A DNA stretch of 64,000 nt from Paenibacillus piri (GCF_004354045.1 NZ_SMRT01000003.1:327298-391297); one strand, 5' to 3'. Counted from the first letter of the stretch, positions 43,074-52,696 are shown. A program made the numbers and translations. Notes: a model not told the origin generated them from the letters alone.

Positions 43074-43932
43074 AGGACCGCAACCGGCCCGAGCTCCGCG
43101 ACAGGCTGCGGTGCTCCCGGGGGGAAACGCCTCTGAACTGCTTGAAATGCTTGTTAAAATAGCTTAACGAGTGAAAGCCGCACTCGAACGCAATATCGGT
43201 GATCGATTTGTCGGTATGGTCCAGCAGATGAATCGCCGATTGCAGCCGCAGCCGGCTGATGAATTCATTGGGAGACAGCCGAGTGATTTCCTTGAACGTT
43301 CTGAAAAACATCGTTTTGCGCAAGTTCGACATCGCGATCATTTCACACATATCGATGTCCTCGGAAAAATGGGACAGCATGTACTCGATCACTTGAATGA
43401 TCCCGTGATCGGCCTGCCGTTTGTGCAGCGACTGGTCCTGCTGGGCCTCGGTGTAGCAACGGAAAATTTGCACCAGGATATCGATGAAGCATACGAGCTG
43501 CTTGGCACGCCAGCCGGGCAGCTGCCGCTCTTCCTCCTCCACCGCTTCCTTCGCCGCCCGGTGGATCGATTGGGCATAGGAAGTATGTCCTTTGATTAAA
43601 GGCGCGAATTTATCCGCCGCGTAGAACGGCGTCAGCAGCTTGTAGCCGTCCGGGATGGAACGGACGATGGAGGGAGCGAACAGCACCATCGTCCATTTCA
43701 TCGGCCTGCCGGTCTCGCGGGCGAGATTCCAATGCGGCTCGAACGGGCGGAAGACGAAGACATCCCCCGGCCTGCCGTGATATTCGCGGTCGATGAGGTG
43801 GTAGTTGGCATCGTTTTCCAGCAGCACGCTGATCTCCAGGGCTGCATGAACGTGCAGCTCATGCTCGGTCAGCGTACCGATTTTTTTGACAAAGTTCAGT
43901 TCATGCTCCAGACGGATGTCATCGTAAAACAC
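43072..43932 (-). CDS. AraC-family regulator with cupin domain
   Basis: This 286-residue regulator has an N-terminal cupin sugar-binding domain (LHVHAALEISVLLEND, then YHGRPGDVFVFRPFEPHWN) at about 1-140 and a double helix-turn-helix from 180 (IQVIEYMLSHFSEDIDMCEM, then ITDIAFECGFHSLSYFNKHF, near 185-275). The GTG start at 43932 is chosen because AGGAGG lies six bases upstream; an open stretch further upstream has no site. Its stop lies in the edge of repeat copy 2, so the natural C-terminus may have been replaced. A strong cre-like site lies 41 bp upstream of the start. Confidence 0.88.
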   Translation of the reverse strand: MFYDDIRLEHELNFVKKIGTLTEHELHVHAALEISVLLENDANYHLIDREYHGRPGDVFVFRPFEPHWNLARETGRPMKWTMVLFAPSIVRSIPDGYKLLTPFYAADKFAPLIKGHTSYAQSIHRAAKEAVEEEERQLPGWRAKQLVCFIDILVQIFRCYTEAQQDQSLHKRQADHGIIQVIEYMLSHFSEDIDMCEMIAMSNLRKTMFFRTFKEITRLSPNEFISRLRLQSAIHLLDHTDKSITDIAFECGFHSLSYFNKHFKQFRGVSPREHRSLSRSSGRLRS

Positions 43933-43972
43933 TAGCTCCCTCCTCTCCCTCTTGCGTCCATCAGGCCCCGAT

Positions 43973-43987
43973 TTGTAAACGCGTTCA
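43973..43987 (-). promoter_or_regulatory. cre-like (CcpA) site upstream of AraC gene
   Basis: TTGTAAACGCGTTCA, a near-palindrome matching the cre consensus at all but one position. Its place just before the regulator gene fits catabolite repression of this gene. Confidence 0.45.
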
Positions 43988-44086
43988 TTACGTATATCGT
44001 AAACTGCCCGGAAGCGGTTGGTAAAGCTTTTTTTAACGATAAAGATAGTATAAAATTTCATTGGAGCTGAACACTTTCTTTATCAC

Positions 44087-44148
44087 AAGAAAACCTTCCT
44101 TGTAAATCGCGGTCGCTCATCTTTAAATGCCTCGATAGAGGTTTTCTT
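44087..44148. repeat. Inverted repeat with 42-nt loop between operons
   Basis: AAGAAAACCT (44087-44096) and AGGTTTTCTT (44139-44148) are perfect inverted copies. It lies between the end of the LamG-like gene and the AraC gene, both on the minus strand. No T-run follows. Confidence 0.4.
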
Positions 44149-44174
44149 AGTGTCGAGGAGGGAGAGAAGCAGCT

Positions 44175-44924
44175 TCAACAATTGGAAATATTTTCTATTT
44201 CCATCTCCGTCAAGGTTCGGTTAAATATGGCAAGCCCGCCGATCAGCCCGGCGTAGAAATTGCCTATCTCACCCGACCGATGCACGGCCCCTACCGTAAA
44301 ATCGGCTCCGTCCATGCCTCCGTCATGCAATCCCTCGTCATATAAATAAGGGTTGTAGCCTTCCCGCCGGTCCAGCGTTCCGTCCAAATATACTTTGGCG
44401 TATGTCCCGTCATAAGTGAAGGCGGCGCAATGCCATTCGCCTTTCGTGACCGGGGTGGCACCGATTGCTGTCGTCATGCACCACGGATATCCGGGTGTCG
44501 CGCCCCCGCCTGAAGAAACATGGCCTCCGATTTGATCGGCGCTGTCCCATATTCGCAGGTCCAGAAACAGGCAGTATTGACGCTTCTTTTCCGTTTCGTT
44601 CCACATGCCGGCGACGGCCTGGCATTGCGGGTAGAAGCGGTCTTCCCTTTTCAGCCAGGCCAGTATGCTGAACGCTGCACGCTTCCCGCAGAAATTCAGC
44701 TCCGGACAAGCGCTGCGGGGAGCCCGGAGCCATTGGCCGTATTGAAGGCTTGCGGCGTAGCGGCCGAACAGTCCGTCCTCCGTTCGCGCTACGGGTCCGG
44801 CCATCTCCTCCAACCGGCAGGCAACCGGGCCTTTGGCAATGCGCGCTTGCCCTGCTTCTTCCTGGAAATCCCAGAACGAAACAAGACCGGGAAGATTCAT
44901 TATGCTTTGTACTCGGCTGTTCAA
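44175..44924 (-). CDS. LamG/concanavalin-A-like domain protein without signal peptide
   Basis: This 249-residue protein is made almost entirely of one concanavalin-A-like lectin/glucanase (LamG) domain: LVSFWDFQEEAG, then AFSILAWLKRED near 84-95, KGEWHCAAFTYDGTYAKVYL near 162-181, VGAVHRSGEIGNFYAGLIGG and the closing AIFNRTLTEMEIENI, the standard last strand. The TTG at 44924 follows AAGGAG by 11 bases; an ATG at 44900 is an alternative. LamG domains are normally extracellular, but here no export signal is visible. It lies 53 bp after the binding-protein gene on the minus strand, so it is probably the last gene of that importer operon and may be an intracellular sugar-binding or processing protein. 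Confidence 0.78.
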   Translation of the reverse strand: MNSRVQSIMNLPGLVSFWDFQEEAGQARIAKGPVACRLEEMAGPVARTEDGLFGRYAASLQYGQWLRAPRSACPELNFCGKRAAFSILAWLKREDRFYPQCQAVAGMWNETEKKRQYCLFLDLRIWDSADQIGGHVSSGGGATPGYPWCMTTAIGATPVTKGEWHCAAFTYDGTYAKVYLDGTLDRREGYNPYLYDEGLHDGGMDGADFTVGAVHRSGEIGNFYAGLIGGLAIFNRTLTEMEIENISNC

Positions 44925-44977
44925 TTAATTCCACGCTCCTTCCGCTGGTTGTGCCGCGCTTGTGCGTTGCGCGCCCT

Positions 44978-46474
44978 TTATTTTTTACCGTTATAAACGT
45001 CGTTCATCGCTTTTACAACATCTTCGCCACCCGCTTTTTTCCATTTGGCGACATATTCGTCGAAAGCGGAGAGAGGCAATGCGCCGGTAATCATTTTCAG
45101 GAAATACTCGTCTCTTAAATCAAACAGCTCTTTCGCTTTTTTATCAACGGCTTCGATCGGGGACACAAGCTCCAGCACATCTTCATATTTGGCATATTTG
45201 GTCAACGGTACAAAATAAGGAATCCATCCTTTAATTTGCAGGCGCTGCATCCCGTGTTCCACGGTGTCGAACATGTTATAGTAGACGGCAAACCGGATTT
45301 TTTGCGCTTCCGGCGTCGGAACCACCTTGCCGTCCTTCTTCTCGAAATGCTTGCCTTCGAAACCGAACGAGATGAAATCGATAATTTCCTTATTGGCCGC
45401 CTTATTCAAAAATTGAATCGCTTCCTTGGCATGCTTGCTGGACTTCGGGATGACGATATAACGAACGAGCGATGGCGCTTTGTATAGGCCGAAGGCTCCG
45501 TTGCTTCCAGTAGGCGGCTCCATGTAAATCATTTTGGCGTTCGGATTTTTCGTTTTGATCGCATCGTCGATGGCTTTGGCATCGGACCAGCCGACGGTGC
45601 TCATGGCCACCTTCCCGCTGACGAACTTCTCTTTGAGATTATCGATCTTGTTCACTACCGATTCCTTGTCGAGCAAGCCTTCGGTAAACAATTTATTGGC
45701 AAAAGTCAAAAATTGCTTCGCTTCGGGCTCAACGGCCGGGTAAACGACCTTTCCGTTCTTTTGCAAATAATCGACCGGCGGGTAAAACATGCTTTGAATA
45801 ACCTGCAGCGAGGAGAGGCCCTGCGCCAAATTAGCAGAGTACGGCACGGTATCCGGTTTTTTGGCTTTTATCGTTCTCAGCGCTTCGTAAAACTCATCTT
45901 GCGTTTTTGGCTCCTGGATGCCGAGCTCGTCCAGCAGATCCTTTCTTGCTAACAGACCGCGGGATGCAATATTGAAGGTGAGCGACCTGACGGCATACAC
46001 TTTTCCGTCTTCCGCCGTGGACGTTCTGAGCTGTTCGGGTGTGACCATCGCTTTAATATCTTTGCCCACGTCGTTAAGAAGGTCGTCGAGCGGCGTAAGC
46101 AATCCCTGCTGCACAAAGCTGCCGAACGTCTGTCTGTCGTTGATAATAATGATATCCGGCGCCTCGCCAGACGCCATAATGACGTTCAGCTTTTGCCGTA
46201 CCGCTTCGCTATCCTTGGGCAGAAGCTCCCATTGGACATTGAAGCCGGTTTTCTCCCGGATGGCGCTGGCGATCTCATTGTTGTTAATATCGGAACCGGC
46301 CGGAAACTCCTCCACGTTGTTCGGAACGAGCATCTTTAACGTGACATTCTCTTTGGAGCCGGCCGCCCCGCCAGGCGCGGTTGCCGCATCGCCGCCCCCG
46401 CAGCCCGCAAGTATAACGGATGCCGCAGCTGTGACGGCGACGGATAATGAAAGCTTTCTGGAAATGATTTTCAT
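44978..46474 (-). CDS. LipO-type carbohydrate ABC binding lipoprotein
   Basis: This 498-residue large binding protein is of the type paired with LplB/YtcP permeases. The signal peptide ends with lipobox LAGC at about residue 25, followed by a GGG/Ala linker. Visible marks are LKMLVPNNVEEFPAGSDIN, IIINDRQTFGSFVQQGLLTP and GVAP-like loops, with a C-terminal ALPLSAFDEYVAKWKKAGG and VKAMNDVYNGKK, both typical of this group. It follows the two permease genes and precedes a LamG-like gene on the minus strand. The ligand is probably an oligosaccharide derived from plant polymer, which is inference. Confidence 0.9.
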   Translation of the reverse strand: MKIISRKLSLSVAVTAAASVILAGCGGGDAATAPGGAAGSKENVTLKMLVPNNVEEFPAGSDINNNEIASAIREKTGFNVQWELLPKDSEAVRQKLNVIMASGEAPDIIIINDRQTFGSFVQQGLLTPLDDLLNDVGKDIKAMVTPEQLRTSTAEDGKVYAVRSLTFNIASRGLLARKDLLDELGIQEPKTQDEFYEALRTIKAKKPDTVPYSANLAQGLSSLQVIQSMFYPPVDYLQKNGKVVYPAVEPEAKQFLTFANKLFTEGLLDKESVVNKIDNLKEKFVSGKVAMSTVGWSDAKAIDDAIKTKNPNAKMIYMEPPTGSNGAFGLYKAPSLVRYIVIPKSSKHAKEAIQFLNKAANKEIIDFISFGFEGKHFEKKDGKVVPTPEAQKIRFAVYYNMFDTVEHGMQRLQIKGWIPYFVPLTKYAKYEDVLELVSPIEAVDKKAKELFDLRDEYFLKMITGALPLSAFDEYVAKWKKAGGEDVVKAMNDVYNGKK

Positions 46475-46507
46475 AACGATGAATCCTCCCCTTGTTTTGA
46501 TATGAAT

Positions 46508-47380
46508 TCAGCCTTTTACGGCGCCAAGCACCATGCCTTTGACAAAATAGCGCTGCAGGAACGGATAGACGATCACGATGGGAAGTGTCGCCGCCACGAC
46601 GGTGGCCCCCCGTATCGATTCCTGCGAAACGTGGATTTGCGACAGCATATCGACATTGTCGGAAGCGTCCGATGCGCTAAGGATCATCTCCCTCAAAAAC
46701 ACCTGCAGCGGGAGCAGCTTATAATTGTTAATATACATAAGCGCTTCGAAGTAGCTGTTCCAATATTCCACCGCGCAAAAGAGCGCGACAGTCGCAATAA
46801 CCGGCATCGCTAACGGGATCATGATGTGGAACAAAATGCGTAGATTGCTGGCGCCGTCCATCTTCCCGGATTCCTCCAGACTGTCCGGAATGCTGAAAAA
46901 ATAAAGCCGGACGAGAATCATATTAAACGGGCTTACGAGTGTCGGAAGGATAAGCGCCCACAATGTATTAAGCAGCCCGAGGCTTTTGATGACCAGATAA
47001 GTCGGAATCAAGCCCGCATGAAACAGCATGGTGAACACAAACAGCATCATGACAAGCTTTTGACCGTGCAGACGGTTCCGCGACAGTACGTACCCTGTAA
47101 ACACTGTCAACGTAACATTCAGCACAGTGCCCGTGACGGTAATGAATACGGAGTTTCCGAAGGATCGAATAAACTTTTGGCTGCCCAGCACAATGTTATA
47201 CGCTTCGAGATTAAAGCCCACCGGCCAAATAAATACGTCGCCGGCCAGAACGTTCGCTTCTGCGCTGAACGACTTGGCGACAATGTTCAGGACCGGAATC
47301 AGACAAATAAGGATTGCAGCGGTTAGCAACATATAATTAAATCCGTCGAATAACCGCTCGCCTTTCGATTTTAACCTCAT
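46508..47380 (-). CDS. Carbohydrate ABC permease, YtcP type
   Basis: This 290-residue second permease of the importer opens with MRLKSKGERLFDGFNYMLL, the classic YtcP start, and its EAA loop is EESGKMDGASNLRILFHIMI near residues 168-187. The C-terminus ends YFVKGMVLGAVKG. Six membrane segments are visible. It begins 18 bp after the first permease gene and is followed 33 bp later by the binding protein. Confidence 0.93.
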   Translation of the reverse strand: MRLKSKGERLFDGFNYMLLTAAILICLIPVLNIVAKSFSAEANVLAGDVFIWPVGFNLEAYNIVLGSQKFIRSFGNSVFITVTGTVLNVTLTVFTGYVLSRNRLHGQKLVMMLFVFTMLFHAGLIPTYLVIKSLGLLNTLWALILPTLVSPFNMILVRLYFFSIPDSLEESGKMDGASNLRILFHIMIPLAMPVIATVALFCAVEYWNSYFEALMYINNYKLLPLQVFLREMILSASDASDNVDMLSQIHVSQESIRGATVVAATLPIVIVYPFLQRYFVKGMVLGAVKG

Positions 47381-47398
47381 GCCGCTCCCTCGCTTTCT

Positions 47399-48358
47399 TT
47401 ACCATAGGCTGCGCTGGCCGAATTTTTTACTGAAATAGTTGGCTGTTACAATAAGGGCCATTCCGATGATCGATTGGAATAAGCCGATTGCCGTTGTAAA
47501 GCTGTATTTCATTTGACCCAATCCGATCCGGTATACATAGGTGCCGATCACATCACCGACATTGTAAACCAGAGGACTATAGAACATGAGCACCTGCTCC
47601 AAATCGTTGGAGAGCGCATTGCCGATGCGCAGCATAATTATAAAGAAAATGACGCTGCGGATGCCCGGCAGCGTAATGTGCCATATTTGCCGCCACTTAC
47701 CGGCGCCATCGATTTTGGCGGCTTCGTACAGTTGCGTGTCGATGGAAAGAATCGCCGAAAGGTAGATGATGGACGACCAGCCCGTCTCCTTCCATGCCGC
47801 CGATAAAACGAGGATGCTGCGGAAAAACCGCTCATCTGCGATCATCATGATGTTCTGCAGTCCGAACAACCCGAACAGCCCTTTCAATATGCCGGTTTGC
47901 GGCGACAGCAGGTTGATGAAAATCGCGCTGATGATGACCCAGGATAAAAAATGGGGCAGGTACGTAATCGTTTGCGCAACACGTTTGAACACGAGATTGC
48001 GGACCTCGCTGATCAGCAGCGCGAGAATGATCGGCAGCGGAAATTGAAACAGCAGTTTGTACAAATTGATCAGCAGCGTGTTGGCGAGGACGGAATAAAA
48101 CTTCGGATCTGCGAGCAGCTCCTGAAAGTATTTCCCGCCGACCCAAGGGCTGCCCCAAATGCCTTTCAACAAATTAAAATCTTTAAAAGCTATGACAATG
48201 CCGAACATAGGGGCGTATTTAAACAGCAGCAATACGGCCAGACCCGGCAGCAGAAGCAGATACAAATCATAATCCTGCCGAAGCTCGACCCACCATCTTT
48301 GCCGTGTCGGGGCTGCCGCTCTCGAAGCGGGCAAACGTTCTTTTTTCAGACTGGACAT
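47399..48358 (-). CDS. Carbohydrate ABC permease, LplB type
   Basis: This 319-residue first permease has a basic cytoplasmic N-terminus of about 28 residues, then YDLYLLLLPGLAVLLLFKYAP and MFGIVIAFKDFNLLKGI, the family signature. The EAA loop is YEAAKIDGAGKWRQIWHITL near 217-236. It is the first transporter gene after the two-component pair on the minus strand, 88 bp beyond the kinase stop. Both LplB-type and YtcP-type permeases occur beside YesMN-like regulators in Paenibacillus-type genomes. Confidence 0.93.
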   Translation of the reverse strand: MSSLKKERLPASRAAAPTRQRWWVELRQDYDLYLLLLPGLAVLLLFKYAPMFGIVIAFKDFNLLKGIWGSPWVGGKYFQELLADPKFYSVLANTLLINLYKLLFQFPLPIILALLISEVRNLVFKRVAQTITYLPHFLSWVIISAIFINLLSPQTGILKGLFGLFGLQNIMMIADERFFRSILVLSAAWKETGWSSIIYLSAILSIDTQLYEAAKIDGAGKWRQIWHITLPGIRSVIFFIIMLRIGNALSNDLEQVLMFYSPLVYNVGDVIGTYVYRIGLGQMKYSFTTAIGLFQSIIGMALIVTANYFSKKFGQRSLW

Positions 48359-48446
48359 AAGTGGGAGTATCCTTTCCGTTTATTGTTGTAATCGCTTTCA
48401 GATACTTATTATATAGGAGCCAGCATGGAGCGAAAACGGGTCAGCT

Positions 48447-50273
48447 CTACGATTTGGTGTCTATTCTTACGCTCTTGGAGCCGGGGCCTGTCGTCTTCAG
48501 CAGCAGTCTGACCACGGTCCCCTGGCCCGACCGGCTGCGGATTTTGACGCCGCACTCCGAGCCGTAGTAGAGCTGAATCCGCTGATGGACGTTTTTCACA
48601 CCGTATCCGTCTGAAGAGGAATGGACAATCGACTCGTAAGTTTCCCGATTCATGCCGACGCCGTTGTCTGAAATATAAAAGGCGATCCGTTCTCCTCGAA
48701 GCCGTCCGCGAATGATGATGGTTCCTTGTTTTTTTAGGCTTTTATTGATTCCATGGATGATCGAATTTTCCACAATCGGCTGCAAAATCAGCTTGATGAT
48801 CTCCAACGGGAACAGAGTAGAGGCATCGATGTCAACTTCGTACTGGATATTGCCGCTGAACCGGATGTTTTGAATATCGATGTATGCTTTCACATGCTCC
48901 AATTCCCTTTCCACACTGATCGTATCCTGACCCCGGTTTAAGCTGATCCGGAAAAATTTGGACAAATTCGTTACGACTGTCGCGATTTCTGGCGCATTCG
49001 ATTTGATCGACATCCATTTGATCGTATCCAGCGTATTATACAGAAAGTGGGAATTAATCCGGCCTTCCAGCACCTTCATCTCCTCGCGCTGCTTGTTGAT
49101 CGTAATCGTGTACACTTCGTCAATCAAGCTTTTAATTTGCGTTGACATTTTGTTAAACCGTCGCTGCAGCAGGGAGATTTCGTCCTTCCCCTTAATCTCC
49201 ACGATCTCGCCGAGCGTTCCTTGTTCAATGCCCTTCATTTTTTCGGCCAAAATTTGCAACCGTCTTGTGATTCTGTTGGACAGTAGAAAGGACAGCCCGA
49301 TAGCGAACGCGATCAGCGTAACGGAGAGGATCATGATGTATACGCCCAGCAGCTGGCTTTGGTCGGTAATGTTCAAGGCCGGAATAAGTACAATCAATTT
49401 CCAATCGACGTTTTCGACATTTTGGACGAGATATAAGTAGTCCTTTCCCTGAAGCTGAATTTTTTTATAATTTTGCGCTTCCGTCGGCTTATCCTTTACC
49501 GTTTCCTGAATCGTTTGGAGATTGACTTTGATTTGATCTGGCTTGTGCGTGTAAGACGTAATCATCTCCGTATTTTTAAATAGCATCGCCTGGTAAGGCA
49601 AGGTCAGGTTCATGTTTTTCAGGACGTCGTTAAATTTTGCCTCATCGACATCGATGGCAACGGTGCCTAATACGGTATTGATATTGTTGAAATCGAGGAT
49701 TAGCCGGTTTAACGAAACAACGGGCTTGACACCAATGCTCAAGTAAGACTGATTGGCGACATATTTCCATTTCATCAATCCCGGCTGGTCAACCAGATCT
49801 TTATTCCATTCTTTGAATTCATCCTGGGTAACGTTAAAAATGTTTTGGTTATCAGCGGCGTACAGCACCGGGTACGGTACGAGCAGACGAATGCGGAATA
49901 TGTTGCGGCTTTTCTCCAAATTATGAATAATTTCTGTAATATTCTTATAATCATCGAGAATTTCGGCCATCGTTAATTCATGTTCCTTAGCTTTCCGCAA
50001 TATTTTTTGCAGCTTCTCGTTGTTGTAGATGAGTTCCGAAATATTTTCCACTTCAGTCAGCCGGTACGAAATATTAATCGTCGTTTGGCGCAGCGCTTCC
50101 AGATAGGCACGGCTTGTTTGCTCCTGGATGATGGAGGAGGATTTTTGATGCGAAAAGAAACCGATGCATATCGACGGGATAAGCACGATCAGCGCGAACG
50201 AGATCAATAGCTTATGCCGCAGCATCAATTGGGCGTCCAGTGAGGCCAGCTTGCGCAGCATGTATCGGATCAT
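48447..50273 (-). CDS. YesM-like sensor histidine kinase
   Basis: This 608-residue membrane kinase has a first membrane helix at about 20-41 (LLISFALIVLIPSICIGFF), an extracellular sensor to about 300, a second helix around 303-325, HAMP, the phospho-acceptor EGRINSHFLYNTLDTIKWM with Ser in place of the usual Pro before His, and the ATPase block KLILQPIVENSIIHGINK and DNGVGMNRETYE. The start at 50273 overlaps the response regulator's stop in an ATGA and has GGGAGAAGG upstream. It is cotranscribed with the regulator and placed just before the importer it should control. Confidence 0.92.
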   Translation of the reverse strand: MIRYMLRKLASLDAQLMLRHKLLISFALIVLIPSICIGFFSHQKSSSIIQEQTSRAYLEALRQTTINISYRLTEVENISELIYNNEKLQKILRKAKEHELTMAEILDDYKNITEIIHNLEKSRNIFRIRLLVPYPVLYAADNQNIFNVTQDEFKEWNKDLVDQPGLMKWKYVANQSYLSIGVKPVVSLNRLILDFNNINTVLGTVAIDVDEAKFNDVLKNMNLTLPYQAMLFKNTEMITSYTHKPDQIKVNLQTIQETVKDKPTEAQNYKKIQLQGKDYLYLVQNVENVDWKLIVLIPALNITDQSQLLGVYIMILSVTLIAFAIGLSFLLSNRITRRLQILAEKMKGIEQGTLGEIVEIKGKDEISLLQRRFNKMSTQIKSLIDEVYTITINKQREEMKVLEGRINSHFLYNTLDTIKWMSIKSNAPEIATVVTNLSKFFRISLNRGQDTISVERELEHVKAYIDIQNIRFSGNIQYEVDIDASTLFPLEIIKLILQPIVENSIIHGINKSLKKQGTIIIRGRLRGERIAFYISDNGVGMNRETYESIVHSSSDGYGVKNVHQRIQLYYGSECGVKIRSRSGQGTVVRLLLKTTGPGSKSVRIDTKS

Positions 50274-51808
50274 CGCGCCTTCTCCCTGTATTCGCTTGGA
50301 TTCATGCCGACCTCCCGTTTGAACAGCTTGGTGAAATATTTGCCGTCCTTGTATCCGACCATCTCTGCGAGATCGCTGATTAACAGGCTGCTTTCCTGTG
50401 CCAGGAGCCGTTTGGCTTCGGTGATGCGGACGGCCGTAATGCAATCGTTGACGGTCATGCCGGTTTCCTTCTTGAACAGGTTGGCCAAATAGTTCGGCGA
50501 TAAATGAACATGTGCCGCTATTTGCGTCAGCGTCAGCTCTTCTCGGTACGCGCTTTGAATAAAACCCGTAATGTCGCGGACCACCTTGCGTTGATCCGGC
50601 CGGCTGTGGATGATTCCGGTGAGCGTATCGATCGTGTGAAGCACAAGCGGTTCAAGCTCCGACGGATCGTGCGCGGCATGAATGCTTTCCAGCGCCAATA
50701 CGGTCGGGTTGGCAGCGGAGTCTTCGATCAGAACGGAAAAATGCCTGTTGATATGGATCAGCAGCATGCTGCAGTAGGCTTGACAGTAAGGGAGCGAGCG
50801 CTGCTCCATGAGGCCGATCAGTCGAAAGTATGGGTGCAGCGTCGAAGCCAGTGCCAATCGTTCGTTGTTCTCCATCGCCCGAAGAATCGCTTCCTGCTGC
50901 TGTGCGATTTCCTTAAGCATGAGTTCTTCCTTTGGCCTTTGCGAGGCCGCATAATCAATAAGTGCAGAGGCATACTGCTTGTCAGGGGAGAGGTGAATCA
51001 GCGCGACTCGCGCCTGTTGAAACGATTGATATATATCGTCCATCCGCATGACGCTTGAGCCGACACCGGCCTTCAGTCTCCACCCGCCGAGCAGCCGTGT
51101 GATCGTATCCCGATCCGGTTGAAGGTTTTCCGCCCATATTCCTCCGTATATCCCTTTGCCGATACGGAACAGAACGATAGATTCCGTACCGGCCCATTGC
51201 GCCTCCAAATCCGACAGCAGTTCCGTATCCGCCTCGGCTTCAATATAGACGGCCCGGAACGGCCCCTTTCCGAGGGTATCCTCCTCCAATACGTCCATAT
51301 ATTGCTGAATTTCTTCGGAGGGAAGGCTGCGGAAGCAAAGATCGTGCAAAAATCGCCACTTGACCATAGAGCGGGACAATGACATTTGCTCCTCCAGTCG
51401 TTGAATATGCGAGCTTTGCCTGCGATCTGTCTCGCAATCCTGCAGTACTTTACGGATGATGCTTTCCAGCTCTTCGGTATGAAATGGCTTGAGCAAATAA
51501 TCGATCACCTGCAGCCTCAAGGCCGATTTGATATAATCGATATTTTCATGTCCGCTGATCATGATGACCCGGATGTTTTTTCCGGAAACATGCTCCCGCA
51601 GCGCCCCGACTAATTCAATCCCGTCCATTTCGGCCATCACGACGTCCGTTAACATGATATCGGGTTGAACTGCGACGGCTAGGTCAAGCGCTGATTTGCC
51701 GTCCGCAGCCTCATAGATCGCGCCGATCTGCAGCGATGGCCAATCCAGACACTGCTTCAATCCTTCACGGATGATCTCCTCATCCTCGACAATCATTAAT
51801 GAATACAT
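50270..51808 (-). CDS. YesN-like response regulator, AraC-type output
   Basis: This 512-residue regulator has a receiver domain at 1-120 with Asp in DIMLTDVVMAEMDGIEL near 55 and Lys in YLLKPFHTEELE. A middle region of unknown fold is followed by a C-terminal AraC double helix-turn-helix (LTQIAAHVHLSPNYLANLFK and MVGYKDGKYFTKLFKREVGM). GAGGTGATCC lies before the ATG at 51808. It is the first gene of the unit regulator-kinase-permease-permease-binding protein-LamG; the regulator-first order is the opposite of the pair at 34273-37660. Confidence 0.92.
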   Translation of the reverse strand: MYSLMIVEDEEIIREGLKQCLDWPSLQIGAIYEAADGKSALDLAVAVQPDIMLTDVVMAEMDGIELVGALREHVSGKNIRVIMISGHENIDYIKSALRLQVIDYLLKPFHTEELESIIRKVLQDCETDRRQSSHIQRLEEQMSLSRSMVKWRFLHDLCFRSLPSEEIQQYMDVLEEDTLGKGPFRAVYIEAEADTELLSDLEAQWAGTESIVLFRIGKGIYGGIWAENLQPDRDTITRLLGGWRLKAGVGSSVMRMDDIYQSFQQARVALIHLSPDKQYASALIDYAASQRPKEELMLKEIAQQQEAILRAMENNERLALASTLHPYFRLIGLMEQRSLPYCQAYCSMLLIHINRHFSVLIEDSAANPTVLALESIHAAHDPSELEPLVLHTIDTLTGIIHSRPDQRKVVRDITGFIQSAYREELTLTQIAAHVHLSPNYLANLFKKETGMTVNDCITAVRITEAKRLLAQESSLLISDLAEMVGYKDGKYFTKLFKREVGMNPSEYREKAR

Positions 51809-51910
51809 ATCGGATCACCTCAATCATATCATTTACTTTTTTTTTGGAAAGGCTGCTTGAAAATCGGTGAATATTCTGGTGAATCGCTGCCTGCCGCACA
51901 GGGAAGCCTG

Positions 51911-52696
51911 CTATATTTGTTGGGATTTCCGGTATTGGGAAGGGCTCATGTTGACGAATTTGGAAAACACCCGGCTGAAATAAAATGCGTTGTCATAGCC
52001 GCATTGTTCGGCAATTTGCTGCAGCGAGGCATAGGTTTCCGTCAGCAGCGTCTTTGCTTTTTGCAAGCGTATTTGAGTCAAATAGACATTGGGGGAAACA
52101 CCCAGCTCCGCTTTGAATTTCCGGGTTAATTGAGAAGGGCTTAGTCCGATCAAGGACGCTACATGCTGCATGGACAGATCTTCGTATGCATGCTTCCTGA
52201 TATGCTCGACGGCCTTCTGCACTTCTTCATCCTGCGGGATTTTGTCTGATTCGAGGGCGGCCGATTCCTTCAAGTACTGAAAAAGGATGTCATCCAGCAA
52301 ATGCTCCATATAATGGACAGGGGCGCTGCGCATGCATTCGAATGTGGAAATAATGCGTGAAATATTTTGGAATGTGACTTTGCCGCAGGGCATGTAGTCG
52401 TTCGGGTTCAAGTCGGATTGTCCGTCCGAGATGGCGATGGAAAATTCGACGAAATGAAACGCGAGCGGAGAGAGTGTCTGCCGGTAGAAGGTAAGCCCAG
52501 GCGGACACAGGACCAACTCGCCAACGTGAACGACTCCCGACCGGTCGTCGATCCGGTAATGAAACGTCCCGGTTTCCGAGGCCATCAGCACCCACTGCTT
52601 ATACGTATCCTCGGACAGCATGAACGCTTTTCCCGGACCGCTATAGTGCCGGCGTATTAACGAGGTCCGTATGGAACAACAGGTAAACGCTTCCAT
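51911..52696 (-). CDS. AraC-family transcriptional regulator
   Basis: This 261-residue regulator has an N-terminal cupin-like sensor (SETGTFHYRIDDRSGVVHVG, then ELVLCPPGLTFYRQTLSPL) and a C-terminal double helix-turn-helix with SMQHVASLIGLSPSQLTRKF and QIAEQCGYDNAFYFSRVFSK near 185-250. The start at 52696 is the first Met after an AGGAGG 13 bases upstream, a rather long spacing. It is transcribed divergently from the phytanoyl-CoA dioxygenase-like gene 137 bp away and is a likely local activator of it. Confidence 0.88.
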   Translation of the reverse strand: MEAFTCCSIRTSLIRRHYSGPGKAFMLSEDTYKQWVLMASETGTFHYRIDDRSGVVHVGELVLCPPGLTFYRQTLSPLAFHFVEFSIAISDGQSDLNPNDYMPCGKVTFQNISRIISTFECMRSAPVHYMEHLLDDILFQYLKESAALESDKIPQDEEVQKAVEHIRKHAYEDLSMQHVASLIGLSPSQLTRKFKAELGVSPNVYLTQIRLQKAKTLLTETYASLQQIAEQCGYDNAFYFSRVFSKFVNMSPSQYRKSQQI

